A stretch of DNA of 64,000 bases from JACZWZ01 sp036478235 (GTDB taxonomy: Bacteria > Actinomycetota > Acidimicrobiia > Spongiisociales > UBA11373): positions 81,301 to 145,300 of the forward strand of contig JAZGDZ010000040.1 of assembly GCA_036478235.1 (NCBI GenBank), written 5' to 3'. A program made the translations under genes and the position numbers. The number at the start of each line of letters is the position of its first letter. The first letter of the stretch is position 1. The notes beneath the pieces are model-generated. The model made no database searches and had not been told where the DNA came from. It was given only the letters and a program-made list of their open reading frames with translations. Positions 56,229-63,786 of this stretch are shown piece by piece.

Positions 56229-57632
56229 TCAGCCCACCGAACCTACCATCTGCAGTTCGACCAGACGGTTCAGCTCGACGGCATACTCCATGGGGAGTTC
56301 CTTGACGATGGGCTCGATGAACCCGGCCACGATCATCGCCGTCGCCTCCTCCTCGGAGAGGCCCCGGCTCCTCAGGTAGAAGAGCTGGTTGTCGCCCACC
56401 TTGGAGATCGTGGCTTCATGCCCGATCTGGGCATTGGCCTCTTCGATCTCCATGTATGGATAGGTGTCGGACCGGCTGTCCTCGTCGAGGATGAGAGCAT
56501 CGCAGCGAACGAACGACTTGACGTTTTCGGCGCCGTTCTCCACTCGGATGAGCCCGCGATACCCGGCCCGTCCTCCGTCCTTGGAGATCGACTTCGAGGT
56601 GATCAGCGACGTCGTGTTGGGGGCGGCATGGACGATCTTGGCACCGGCGTCCTGGTGCATGCCCTCGCCGGCGAAGGCGATCGAGAGCACCTCGCCGTGG
56701 GCTCCCTCCTCCATCAGCCAGACAGCGGGGTACTTCATCGTCAGCTTCGAGCCGAGGTTGCCGTCCACCCACTCCATCGTGGCGTTGCGGTAGGCAGCGG
56801 CACGCTTGGTCACCAGGTTGTACACGTTGTTCGACCAGTTCTGAATCGTGGTGTACCGGCACCGGCCACCCTCTTTGACCACGATCTCGACCACAGCCGA
56901 GTGCAGCGAGTCGCTCGAGTAGACGGGTGCGGAGCACCCCTCGACGTAGTGCACGAACGCCCCTTCGTCGACGATTATCAGCGTCCGCTCGAACTGGCCC
57001 ATGTTCTCGGCGTTGATGCGGAAGTAGGCCTGCAGCGGCTGGTCGACGTGAACGCCCGGCGGGACGTAGATGAACGAGCCACCCGACCACACGGCTGAGT
57101 TGAGGGCGGCGAACTTGTTGTCGTTCGGCGGGATGATCGTCGCGAAGTACTTCTGGACGATCTCGGGGTAGTCGCGGAGCGCGGTGTCCATGTCGCAGAA
57201 GAGGACCCCCATCTCTTCGAGATCCTCCCGGTTGCGGTGGTAAACGACTTCGCTTTCGTACTGCGCGGTGACCCCGGCGAGGTACTTGCGCTCTGCCTCC
57301 GGGATACCCAGCTTCTCGTAGGTCTCCTTGATCGATTCCGGGACCATGTCCCAGTCGTTGGCCTGACCCTCGGTCGGCTTGATGTAGTAGTAGATGTTGT
57401 CGAAGTCGATATCTTCGAGCCGCCCCCCGCCTCCCCAGGTGGGAATCGGCTTACGGAGGAACCGCCGGTAGGCCTTCAGCCGGAAGTCGAGCATCCAGTC
57501 AGGCTCGCCCTTCATGGACGAAATCTCGCGGATGATCTCCTCGCTCAAGCCCTTACGCGGCTTGAACACGTAATCCTCTTCGTCGGACCACCCGAGCTCG
57601 TATTTGCCGAGATCGAGATCGACTGTTGCCAT
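56229..57632 (-). CDS. sufB: Fe-S assembly scaffold SufB
   Basis: The 467-residue protein is the main scaffold of the SUF complex. It contains WSGGSFIYVPPGVHVDQPLQ, CSAPVYSSDSLHSAVVEI, YTTIQNWSNNVYNLVTKRA, KYPAVWLMEEGAHGEVLSIA, AAPNTTSLITSKSISKDGG and NAQIGHEATISKVGDNQLFY, all SufB hallmarks. I use ATG 57632 (MATVDLDLGKYELGWSDEED) rather than TTG 57644; GAGGAG lies upstream. It is alone here: sufD and both sufC copies are 14-22 kb away, and no sufR-type repressor is seen next to it. Confidence 0.96.
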   Translation of the reverse strand: MATVDLDLGKYELGWSDEEDYVFKPRKGLSEEIIREISSMKGEPDWMLDFRLKAYRRFLRKPIPTWGGGGRLEDIDFDNIYYYIKPTEGQANDWDMVPESIKETYEKLGIPEAERKYLAGVTAQYESEVVYHRNREDLEEMGVLFCDMDTALRDYPEIVQKYFATIIPPNDNKFAALNSAVWSGGSFIYVPPGVHVDQPLQAYFRINAENMGQFERTLIIVDEGAFVHYVEGCSAPVYSSDSLHSAVVEIVVKEGGRCRYTTIQNWSNNVYNLVTKRAAAYRNATMEWVDGNLGSKLTMKYPAVWLMEEGAHGEVLSIAFAGEGMHQDAGAKIVHAAPNTTSLITSKSISKDGGRAGYRGLIRVENGAENVKSFVRCDALILDEDSRSDTYPYMEIEEANAQIGHEATISKVGDNQLFYLRSRGLSEEEATAMIVAGFIEPIVKELPMEYAVELNRLVELQMVGSVG

Positions 57633-57911
57633 GGAAACGATCAACTCCTCGCGGGGAAACTCGTGGTGAGATGAGTGTATCGACCCCCAGCGCCGAGTCC
57701 AGGAGGAAATCTGGATAGCGGAAGGCGCCGGACCGGGATGGGGGAGTGGGGGAAGACCGACCCGCGTCCGGCACCTCCGCTGTGGCCATTACAACACCTT
57801 TGCGCCGCTATGCGTTCCCCATTTCCACCCCCGCTCTCCCGCCCTGCTCCCCAAGGACTGGGCCATGGCAATATGGCTGATCCGCTCCCGAATCGCCGGC
57901 CCACCGTGTTT

Positions 57912-58079
57912 ATGGCTCTTCGCCTTACGGCTCATCGCTGGTCTTGGCTCCAGTGTTCGAGTCCTTCGGCCTCGAACCCCTCCGCATGGTTGTGCCGCCC
58001 TGCGGGCGGCGCCCTGTTCCACGGCCCGGGGGCCCCAGCCCCAGGCCGCCGAGTCCGCGCCTATCGGCGGGGCCTCTCT
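57912..58079 (+). repeat. Dispersed structured repeat, copy C
   Basis: Same orientation as copy B and about 90% identical. The loop of the TTCGAG/CTCGAA hairpin is two bases shorter (TCCTTCGGC versus TCCTACTCGGC), but the stem is kept. Confidence 0.9.
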
Positions 58080-58083
58080 GTTG

Positions 58084-58169
58084 ATGGCTCTTCGCCTTAC
58101 GGCTCATCGCTATGCGGCCTGGGTCCCTTCCCAGGCCGCCGAGTCCGCGCCTATCGGCGCGGCCTCTTA
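58084..58169 (+). repeat. Dispersed structured repeat, copy D (internally deleted)
   Basis: It starts like copy C (ATGGCTCTTCGCC and the next bases) and ends like it (GCCGAGTCCGCGCC then CGGCGCGGCC), but about 80 bp in the middle are missing. The terminal hairpin CCGCGCC-tat-CGGCGCGG is extended. It lies 4 bp after copy C in tandem. Confidence 0.85.
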
Positions 58170-58180
58170 TCCTCGGATCG

Positions 58181-58651
58181 ATGCCGGTCATCGTCGTCGG
58201 AGCAGATACCCCACTCGGAGAAGCCGTGGCAAATGCGCTGGGTGGTCGCAACGGTGACGTGCGAGCCTTCGTGACCGATTCGGAGGCCGCGGCGCGGCTG
58301 CGGCGGAGAGCGATCAAGGTCGCCGTCGGTGACGTCTCCGACGGCTCCCACATCGAAGCTGCGGCGCTGGGCTGCTTCACCGCCATCCTCATCGGGTTCG
58401 CAGCCGTCGATGACCGTGAAAGGTCGTTCAGCGACGGTCCGACGGCGATCGTCAGCGCCTGGCTCAAGGCCTTGGGCGACGCCGGAGTGAGACGTCTCAT
58501 CTGGCTGGGAAACACCCGGCTCATCGATCTGGAGGCGGCGCGAGCCCTCATCGCCGAGGTGACGATGGTCGCCATCGAGGGCCGGGACAACTCCGAGATC
58601 TCCGCCGAGGTGGTGCGACTCGACGACCTGGGCCGGCTCGACGAGGTTTGA
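58181..58651 (+). CDS. NAD(P)-binding Rossmann-like protein (156 aa)
   Basis: ATG 58181 starts MPVIVVGADTPLGEAVANAL, a Rossmann turn like those of NmrA or short SDR-like proteins (GADTPLG). Later segments are VAVGDVSDGSHIEAAALGCF and RLIWLGNTRLI. It lacks a YxxxK catalytic pair, so a binding or sensory role is possible. No operon partner is clear; infA follows after 82 bp. Confidence 0.7.
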   Translation: MPVIVVGADTPLGEAVANALGGRNGDVRAFVTDSEAAARLRRRAIKVAVGDVSDGSHIEAAALGCFTAILIGFAAVDDRERSFSDGPTAIVSAWLKALGDAGVRRLIWLGNTRLIDLEAARALIAEVTMVAIEGRDNSEISAEVVRLDDLGRLDEV

Positions 58652-58733
58652 CCTGGGCACCCCGCCCTGGTTGAGTGTCGCTGCGAGAACGACGGTTTTC
58701 GCGTCCCATCTCCGACCGGGAGAACACCGGAAC

Positions 58734-58961
58734 GTGGCCAAGCAAGACGACGTCGTACGGGTTCAGGGCACCGTCCTGGAAACCCTGCCCAATGCGATGT
58801 TCAAGGTCGAGATCGAAGGCGGCATGGAGGTCCTGGCACGGGCTTCAGGCAAGATGCGCCGCGGCCGCTACATCCGGATCCTCCCCGGAGACAAGGTCGA
58901 CCTGGACCTCTCCGTCTACGACCCCACCCGCGGCCGCATCGTCTGGCGCTACAAGAACTGA
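58734..58961 (+). CDS. infA: Translation initiation factor IF-1
   Basis: From GTG 58734 the 75-residue protein reads VAKQDDVVRVQGTVLETLPN, AMFKVEIEGGMEVLARASGK, then MRRGRYIRILPGDKVDLDLS and YDPTRGRIVWRYKN, the complete S1-like OB fold of IF-1. It binds the ribosomal A site during initiation. The open frame upstream is not conserved. In most actinobacteria infA sits in a ribosomal protein operon; here it is isolated, so it could be a second copy. Confidence 0.95.
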   Translation: MAKQDDVVRVQGTVLETLPNAMFKVEIEGGMEVLARASGKMRRGRYIRILPGDKVDLDLSVYDPTRGRIVWRYKN

Positions 58962-59088
58962 TCGAGTTTGGCGCGGGGCCGGTCCGTCTCCGGCCGCTGT
59001 TGGGAGCCTCCTGCCGGCCGGAAAGGTGCGGTCCACTTCCAGCATGGGTCGCGGCGAGGACGAACCCGGTGCCGTCACCCGACATCTT

Positions 59089-59126
59089 GTCGACTGCCCG
59101 GCGGCTATCGTCGCCGGGCAGTCGAC
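59089..59126. terminator. Perfect 15-bp inverted repeat upstream of the small ABM-like gene
   Basis: GTCGACTGCCCGGCG-gctatcgt-CGCCGGGCAGTCGAC is a perfect stem with an 8-nt loop. It lies 128 bp after infA and 17 bp before the next start codon, overlapping its ribosome-site region. It may terminate infA or act as an operator or translational switch. Confidence 0.6.
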
Positions 59127-59143
59127 TCATGGAGGGGTCTCTC

Positions 59144-59419
59144 ATGTACGTGGTAGCCATTCGGCACCCGGTGACGGATTACGACCAGTGGAAGGCCGTC
59201 TACGACAGTTTCCCGCCGACCACGGCGGGAGGGGCGAAGTTTTCTCGGGTCAACCGTTCGGTAGACGATCCGAACACCGTCGTCGTGGTGGCAGGGTTCG
59301 AGTCGCTCGAAACCGCTAATGCGTTCCTGGGCAGTTCCGAGCTCAAGGACAAGATGGCCGAGGCCGGGGTCGTCGGTGAGCCGAGGATCGAGATTTACGA
59401 AGAGGTCGAAGTTATCTAA
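59144..59419 (+). CDS. Small alpha/beta-barrel protein, ABM/Dabb-like (91 aa)
   Basis: ATG 59144 with GGAGGGG 6 bp upstream starts MYVVAIRHPVTDYDQWKAVY. The pattern of hydrophobic strands with a mid-helix (FESLETANAFLGSSELKDKM) fits ferredoxin-like small dimeric proteins of the antibiotic-biosynthesis-monooxygenase or Dabb type. The longer frame upstream is discarded because of the ribosome site and the 15-bp hairpin. Function unknown. Confidence 0.75.
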   Translation: MYVVAIRHPVTDYDQWKAVYDSFPPTTAGGAKFSRVNRSVDDPNTVVVVAGFESLETANAFLGSSELKDKMAEAGVVGEPRIEIYEEVEVI

Positions 59420-59453
59420 GAGTCTGCCGAGTGATGCCTTGCTCAGCGGGCTC
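59420..59453. terminator. Stem-loop after the ABM-like gene
   Basis: GAGTCTGCCGAG pairs with CTCAGCGGGCTC (one mismatch, two G-T wobbles). The right arm is the repeated motif shared with 55497 and 5249. It follows the TAA stop directly. Confidence 0.5.
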
Positions 59454-59515
59454 CTAGTACGTCTGTCACGCCGGCAGTCGCCGGTGTGGGTCTCATCGCC
59501 GGATAACCTGGTCCC

Positions 59516-59998
59516 GTGTCGGGCCCCCGCGCCGTCGCCGATCGGCTCGTCGCCCGCCGGGCTCAACTGGCTGCCGAGCTCGAATGGCTGACCGCTCCCC
59601 CGGAGACGGGTTCCACCGTCGCCTTCGGCAAGCGAATCGGCGACGGAACCACCGAGGCGGTCGAGCGGCTCTCGACAACGGCCACCGCCAGATCGATCTC
59701 CGCGTCGCTGGCCGACATCGAGCGTGCACTCGCCAAGATCGACTCCGGCTCGTACGGGGAGTGCGACGACTGTGGGCAGCCGATCGGAGAGACTCGGCTG
59801 CAAGCACTCCCCGCGACCTCACGCTGCATCGACTGCAGCCGGTGGGGATGGAGGCCGCCGGGCGGCCGCCGCCAGCAGCTGTGGCAGGCGACCGTCACTC
59901 GGGATTCCGACGGCAAGCCTGCGGCGCGCGGCCAGGTCCGGCTACAGAACCTCGACGATCTCGAAGCGATCGGCGGAACCACTCCCGACGCTACCTGA
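59516..59998 (+). CDS. DksA/TraR-type zinc-finger protein
   Basis: GTG 59516 encodes 160 residues. A basic coiled-coil-like N-terminal part (AVADRLVARRAQLAAELEWL, SASLADIERALAKIDSGSYG) leads into the C4 zinc finger CDDCGQPIGE ... SRCIDCSRW. DksA-like proteins modulate RNA polymerase through its secondary channel. It is convergent with the molybdenum hydroxylase operon, and the two reading frames overlap by 8 bp. Confidence 0.85.
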   Translation: MSGPRAVADRLVARRAQLAAELEWLTAPPETGSTVAFGKRIGDGTTEAVERLSTTATARSISASLADIERALAKIDSGSYGECDDCGQPIGETRLQALPATSRCIDCSRWGWRPPGGRRQQLWQATVTRDSDGKPAARGQVRLQNLDDLEAIGGTTPDAT

Positions 59999-60959
59999 GG
60001 TCCTCCAGCGCCCTGGCGACGAACACCGGCGCCATCCACTTGCGGTAGCGGGACCCGAGATCCACGTTGTCGTAGGGACGAACAGGCTCCGCGGCGAGTC
60101 GCGCGGCGCGCGCGACGACCTCGGGGCCAAGCCGGCTCCCGACGACGGCCTCCTCCGCATCCCGTGCCCGGATGGGAGCTGATGCAATCGCACCCAGCAC
60201 CAGCCGTGCATCCTCGACGATGCCGTCGTCTGACACCTGCACCGCCGCAGCGACGCCGAGGATCGGAAAGTCGATCGAACCCCGGCGCCGCAGCTTGCGA
60301 TACGTCGTCCGCCATCCGGGTCGGGGCGGGACCGTGAGTGTCGCCACGATCTCATCCTCGGATTTGCCGAGGTAGTCGATGCCGTCGGAGCGGTACAAGT
60401 CGGAGGCAGCCAGAGTGCGCGATACATCCGGACCGACGAGGCCGACCTCGGCGTCGAGAGCCACCACGACCGGCGCCAGATCGGACGACGAAACCGCCAC
60501 GCACTCCTCACCCTTGGGAGCCACCCAGCAGACGTCGCCGTCCGCCTTCAGGCAGAAGCCGGAGGCGAGCCGCCACGACTCGGTCATGTTGATGTACTCG
60601 CAGCGCGTGTCGACACACAGGTTCCCGCCCACCGTCGCCACGTTGCGGATCTGGGGAGAGGCGACCTCGGCAGCGGCCGAGGCGAGAGCGACGGGGACAT
60701 CAGGTGAGGCCGCCAGATCACGCAACGACGTCAGGGCCCCGATCATCACCGCCCCGTCGTCGTCGATCTCGATCCCACGTAACCCCTCGATGGCGCCGAG
60801 CGCTATCACCGTTGCGGGGCTGACCTGGCGGCGCTTCATGTTCGGAAAGAGGTCCGTCCCTCCCCCGACCACGACGGCCGACGGATGGTCGGCCAGCATC
60901 ACCACCGCCTCGTCGAGCGTCTCGGGCACCAGGTACTCGAACGCGGGCAGCCGCATCAT
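59991..60959 (-). CDS. Molybdenum hydroxylase FAD subunit, 4-hydroxybenzoyl-CoA-reductase beta type
   Basis: The 322-residue protein has an FAD-binding domain (VVVGGGTDLFPNMK, IRNVATVGGNLC) and a C-terminal CO-dehydrogenase-like domain. Between them, Cys120, Cys136, Cys144 and Cys153 (TRCEY, SGFCLK, DVCWV, EECVAV) have spacings 16, 8 and 9. These are the spacings I recall for the extra [4Fe-4S] cluster of 4-hydroxybenzoyl-CoA reductase (HcrB). Ordinary xanthine-dehydrogenase medium subunits lack this loop. It is coupled to the molybdenum subunit by a 4-bp overlap. Confidence 0.88.
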   Translation of the reverse strand: MMRLPAFEYLVPETLDEAVVMLADHPSAVVVGGGTDLFPNMKRRQVSPATVIALGAIEGLRGIEIDDDGAVMIGALTSLRDLAASPDVPVALASAAAEVASPQIRNVATVGGNLCVDTRCEYINMTESWRLASGFCLKADGDVCWVAPKGEECVAVSSSDLAPVVVALDAEVGLVGPDVSRTLAASDLYRSDGIDYLGKSEDEIVATLTVPPRPGWRTTYRKLRRRGSIDFPILGVAAAVQVSDDGIVEDARLVLGAIASAPIRARDAEEAVVGSRLGPEVVARAARLAAEPVRPYDNVDLGSRYRKWMAPVFVARALEDLR

Positions 60960-63319
60960 GAGAAGCCCTCCGGAATCTTCACCCTGGTGAGCCTGCCGAA
61001 GTCGAATTTGGGAACACCCTCGGGTCCGATGCGGCCGTTTCCGCCGCGGCTTGCTTCCCTCAAGGCCTTGACGACCCTGTCGGGCGTGATCGGCACCTCA
61101 TCGGCCCTGATCCCGAGGGCGTCGTGGACCGCGTTGGCCACGGCAGGCACAACCGGAAGAAGCGGGCCCTGGCCGACCTCCTTGGCACCGAAGGGACCCT
61201 CGGGGTCATTGGTCTCCACCAGAATCGACTCGACCGGCGGCATTTCGAGGAAAGTCGGGGTCTTGTAGCCGAGCAACGACGGACCCTTGTGGAGCGCCCC
61301 GCGATAAGCCTGCTCCTCCATGAGGGCCTCGCCGAGTGCCATGTAGACCCCGCCCTCGATCTGCCCCTCGACGAGAAGAGGATTGAGCGCCCGGCCGATA
61401 TCGTGCGCCAGCCACACCTTGGTCACCTTCACCTCGCCGGTCTCCGCGTCGCAGTCGACCTCCACCACCGCCACCGAATACGAGTAGGCGGGCGAGATCC
61501 CCACCCCGGCCCCCCGATAGGGCCCGGCGAGGTCGGGTGCCCGGTACGAGCCGGACGCGATGAGGGGGCCACCCCGGGCAATGGCCGCCCGGACCGCATC
61601 GGCCCACGACAGGGTCTTTTCCCCGTCGGCTTCGGCGCCGACCCTGCCCCCGGCGGCGGCAACGCCGTCCTCCGGCAGCCCTAACTCGTCGGCCACCGCC
61701 GCAGCCACCCGGTCCCGGATCCCTTCAGCCGCCTCTTTCGCGGCGTTGCCGGCCATGAAGGTCACCCGGCTCGAGTAGGAGCCAAGGTCCACCGGCGTCA
61801 GGTCGGTGTCGGCGGTGACCATCGTGATGTCGGCGGTGTCGAGTCCCAGCACCTCGGCCACGATCATCGCCAGCACCGAAGTGGAGCCCTGGCCGACGTC
61901 GGCCGCCATCGAGAACACAGTGACACCACCGCCCCGATCCACCTTGATCTCGACCTCGGACTGCGGCATGTCGTTCCAATAGATGGGGAGCCCGGCACCC
62001 GAGAGGTAGGCCCCGACGGCGAGGCCGATCCCTTTGCCCTCGGGCAGGGTGCCGTGTTTGGCGAAGAAGCCCGAAGCCTCGACCACCCGGTCCAAGCATT
62101 CGGCGAGCCCGCAGCTGGTAATACGAAGGTGGTTGACTGTCATCGAGAAGGGCTCGACCAAGTTGCGCCTGCGGATGGTCACCGGGTCGAGGCCGAGGTC
62201 GGCCGCCGCTTCGTCCAACTGGCATTCGAGCGCAAACCGAGGCTGGGGCGTCCCGTGGCCTCGCTTGGGCCCACAGGGCGGCTTGTTGGTGAAGACCCGA
62301 ACCCCCTCGAACTTGTAGTTGGGGATGCGATAGGTGGTGGTCTGCAGCGCCCCGGTGTAGAGGAGAGAGGCGGCCCCGTAGGAACCGTAGGCGCCTCCGT
62401 CGAGGAAGCTTCGGAAGTGCATGGCGGTGATGCGGCCCTCGGGGTCGAACCCGGTCTTGACCCACATCAGCACCGGGTGCCGACCGCGGTGGGCGTAGAA
62501 CACCTGCTCCCGGGAGAGGACGATCTTGACCGGACGCCCGGTGACCATCGCCAGCTTGGCGGCGACTATCTCGTGACTGAAGGGGTCGGTCTTGCCCCCG
62601 AATCCGCCGCCGACCGGCGTGGCGATGACCCGGATCCGGCCGGCGGGTATCTCGAGCACCTTCTCCAGCGTGCGGTGCACGTAGTGCGGCACCTGGGTGG
62701 AGGACCACAGCGTCAACCGCCCGTCGTGCCCGGCGGATGCCACCGCCGCATGCTGTTCGAGGGCAGCGTGATTGCTGCCCCGGAAGAAGTAGACGTTCTC
62801 CCGCACCGCATGGGCGGCCTCGAATCCCGACTCGACGTCTCCGAACTCAAGCGCCGCCCTGCGGTGCACGTTGTCGCCCTCGACCTCGCCGTGTATCCGG
62901 GTGCCCGACGCCAGGGCCTCGTCGATGCTCGTCACTACATCGAGCGGCTCGTACTCGATGTCGATGAGAGCCAGCGCCTGTTCTGCCGTTTCGGCGTCCA
63001 CCGCGGCCACTCCCGCCACCGGCTCGCCCACGTAGCGCACCTTGTCCACCGCCAGTGCGTGCTCGTCCTGGCTGACGGGGAGGATCCCGTAGGGAATCGG
63101 GAGATCGGCTCCGGTGATAACAGCACGGACCCCGGGAAGGGTTTCCGCCGCTGCGGTGTCGATGCGAAGGATGCGGGCATGGGCCTGGGACGACTGGAGC
63201 AGGCCTCCGACCAGCATCCCGGGAAGAGTGATGTCGCCGGCGTAGGTGGTGCGGCCGGTCACCTGCTCGGCGGCGTCGACCCGCGGGCCGGGGCGCCCCA
63301 CCACCGCATGACCCATCAT
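60956..63319 (-). CDS. Molybdenum hydroxylase catalytic subunit, HcrA-like
   Basis: The 787-residue protein is the molybdopterin subunit of a xanthine-oxidase family enzyme. Start ATG 63319 (MMGHAVVGRPGPRVDAAEQV) overlaps the small-subunit stop by 4 bp. It has TPVGGGFGGKTDP, CGPKRGHGTPQPRFALECQL (the Mo-proximal RGHG segment, as in HcrA) and the catalytic Glu in EGPFGAKEVGQGPLLPV. Substrate is inferred to be an aromatic acyl-CoA or a related heterocycle from the HCR-like beta subunit. The long upstream extension of the frame overlaps the small subunit and is not used. Confidence 0.9.
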   Translation of the reverse strand: MMGHAVVGRPGPRVDAAEQVTGRTTYAGDITLPGMLVGGLLQSSQAHARILRIDTAAAETLPGVRAVITGADLPIPYGILPVSQDEHALAVDKVRYVGEPVAGVAAVDAETAEQALALIDIEYEPLDVVTSIDEALASGTRIHGEVEGDNVHRRAALEFGDVESGFEAAHAVRENVYFFRGSNHAALEQHAAVASAGHDGRLTLWSSTQVPHYVHRTLEKVLEIPAGRIRVIATPVGGGFGGKTDPFSHEIVAAKLAMVTGRPVKIVLSREQVFYAHRGRHPVLMWVKTGFDPEGRITAMHFRSFLDGGAYGSYGAASLLYTGALQTTTYRIPNYKFEGVRVFTNKPPCGPKRGHGTPQPRFALECQLDEAAADLGLDPVTIRRRNLVEPFSMTVNHLRITSCGLAECLDRVVEASGFFAKHGTLPEGKGIGLAVGAYLSGAGLPIYWNDMPQSEVEIKVDRGGGVTVFSMAADVGQGSTSVLAMIVAEVLGLDTADITMVTADTDLTPVDLGSYSSRVTFMAGNAAKEAAEGIRDRVAAAVADELGLPEDGVAAAGGRVGAEADGEKTLSWADAVRAAIARGGPLIASGSYRAPDLAGPYRGAGVGISPAYSYSVAVVEVDCDAETGEVKVTKVWLAHDIGRALNPLLVEGQIEGGVYMALGEALMEEQAYRGALHKGPSLLGYKTPTFLEMPPVESILVETNDPEGPFGAKEVGQGPLLPVVPAVANAVHDALGIRADEVPITPDRVVKALREASRGGNGRIGPEGVPKFDFGRLTRVKIPEGFS

Positions 63320-63786
63320 CGGGCCCTCCGGGCAGCAAGGCTCACCGCATCCAGGATCTTGATGTATCCGGTGCAACGACAGAGGTTGCCCGCCAGGGCC
63401 TGCCTGATCTCGTCGATCGCCGGTCGCGGATTGCGCTCGAGCAGCGCCGCAGCCGTCACCAGCATCCCCGGCGTGCAGTATCCGCACTGGGCCGCCCCGA
63501 GCTCGGCAAATGCCTGCTGCAGCGGATGGAGGACTGCCCCGTCGGCGAGCCCCTCGACGGTCGTCACCTCGGCGCCCTGCACCTGCACCGCCAGAGTCAG
63601 GCAGGACAGCACGGCCAGGCCGTCGACGAGCACCGTGCACGCCCCGCACTCCCCCAGCTCGCACCCGTGCTTGGTCCCGGTCAATCCCAGGTCCTCGCGC
63701 AACGACTCGAGGAGAGTGCGATGATCCGCCGAGGCAAGACGATGGGCCTCGCCGTTCACGGTGAGGGTGATGGTGCCGTTCGTCAT
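63316..63786 (-). CDS. Molybdenum hydroxylase [2Fe-2S] subunit
   Basis: The 156-residue protein starts at ATG 63786 (MTNGTITLTVNGEAHRL). The plant-type ferredoxin cluster is CELGECGACTVLVDG plus a later Cys in SCLTL, and the second cluster is QCGYCTPGM and NLCRCTGY. It passes electrons from the Mo site to FAD. The start shares one base with the upstream stop (TGATG), so the three subunits and the upstream gene form one operon. Confidence 0.94.
   Translation of the reverse strand: MTNGTITLTVNGEAHRLASADHRTLLESLREDLGLTGTKHGCELGECGACTVLVDGLAVLSCLTLAVQVQGAEVTTVEGLADGAVLHPLQQAFAELGAAQCGYCTPGMLVTAAALLERNPRPAIDEIRQALAGNLCRCTGYIKILDAVSLAARRAR

Larger units (their letters stand above)
57633..58180. 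other. Intergenic region upstream of sufB, mostly repeat
   Basis: This 548-bp gap separates divergent sufB and the NAD-binding protein gene. Its right half is filled by structured repeat copies C and D. The left part should contain the sufB promoter; no clear operator is visible. Confidence 0.6.
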
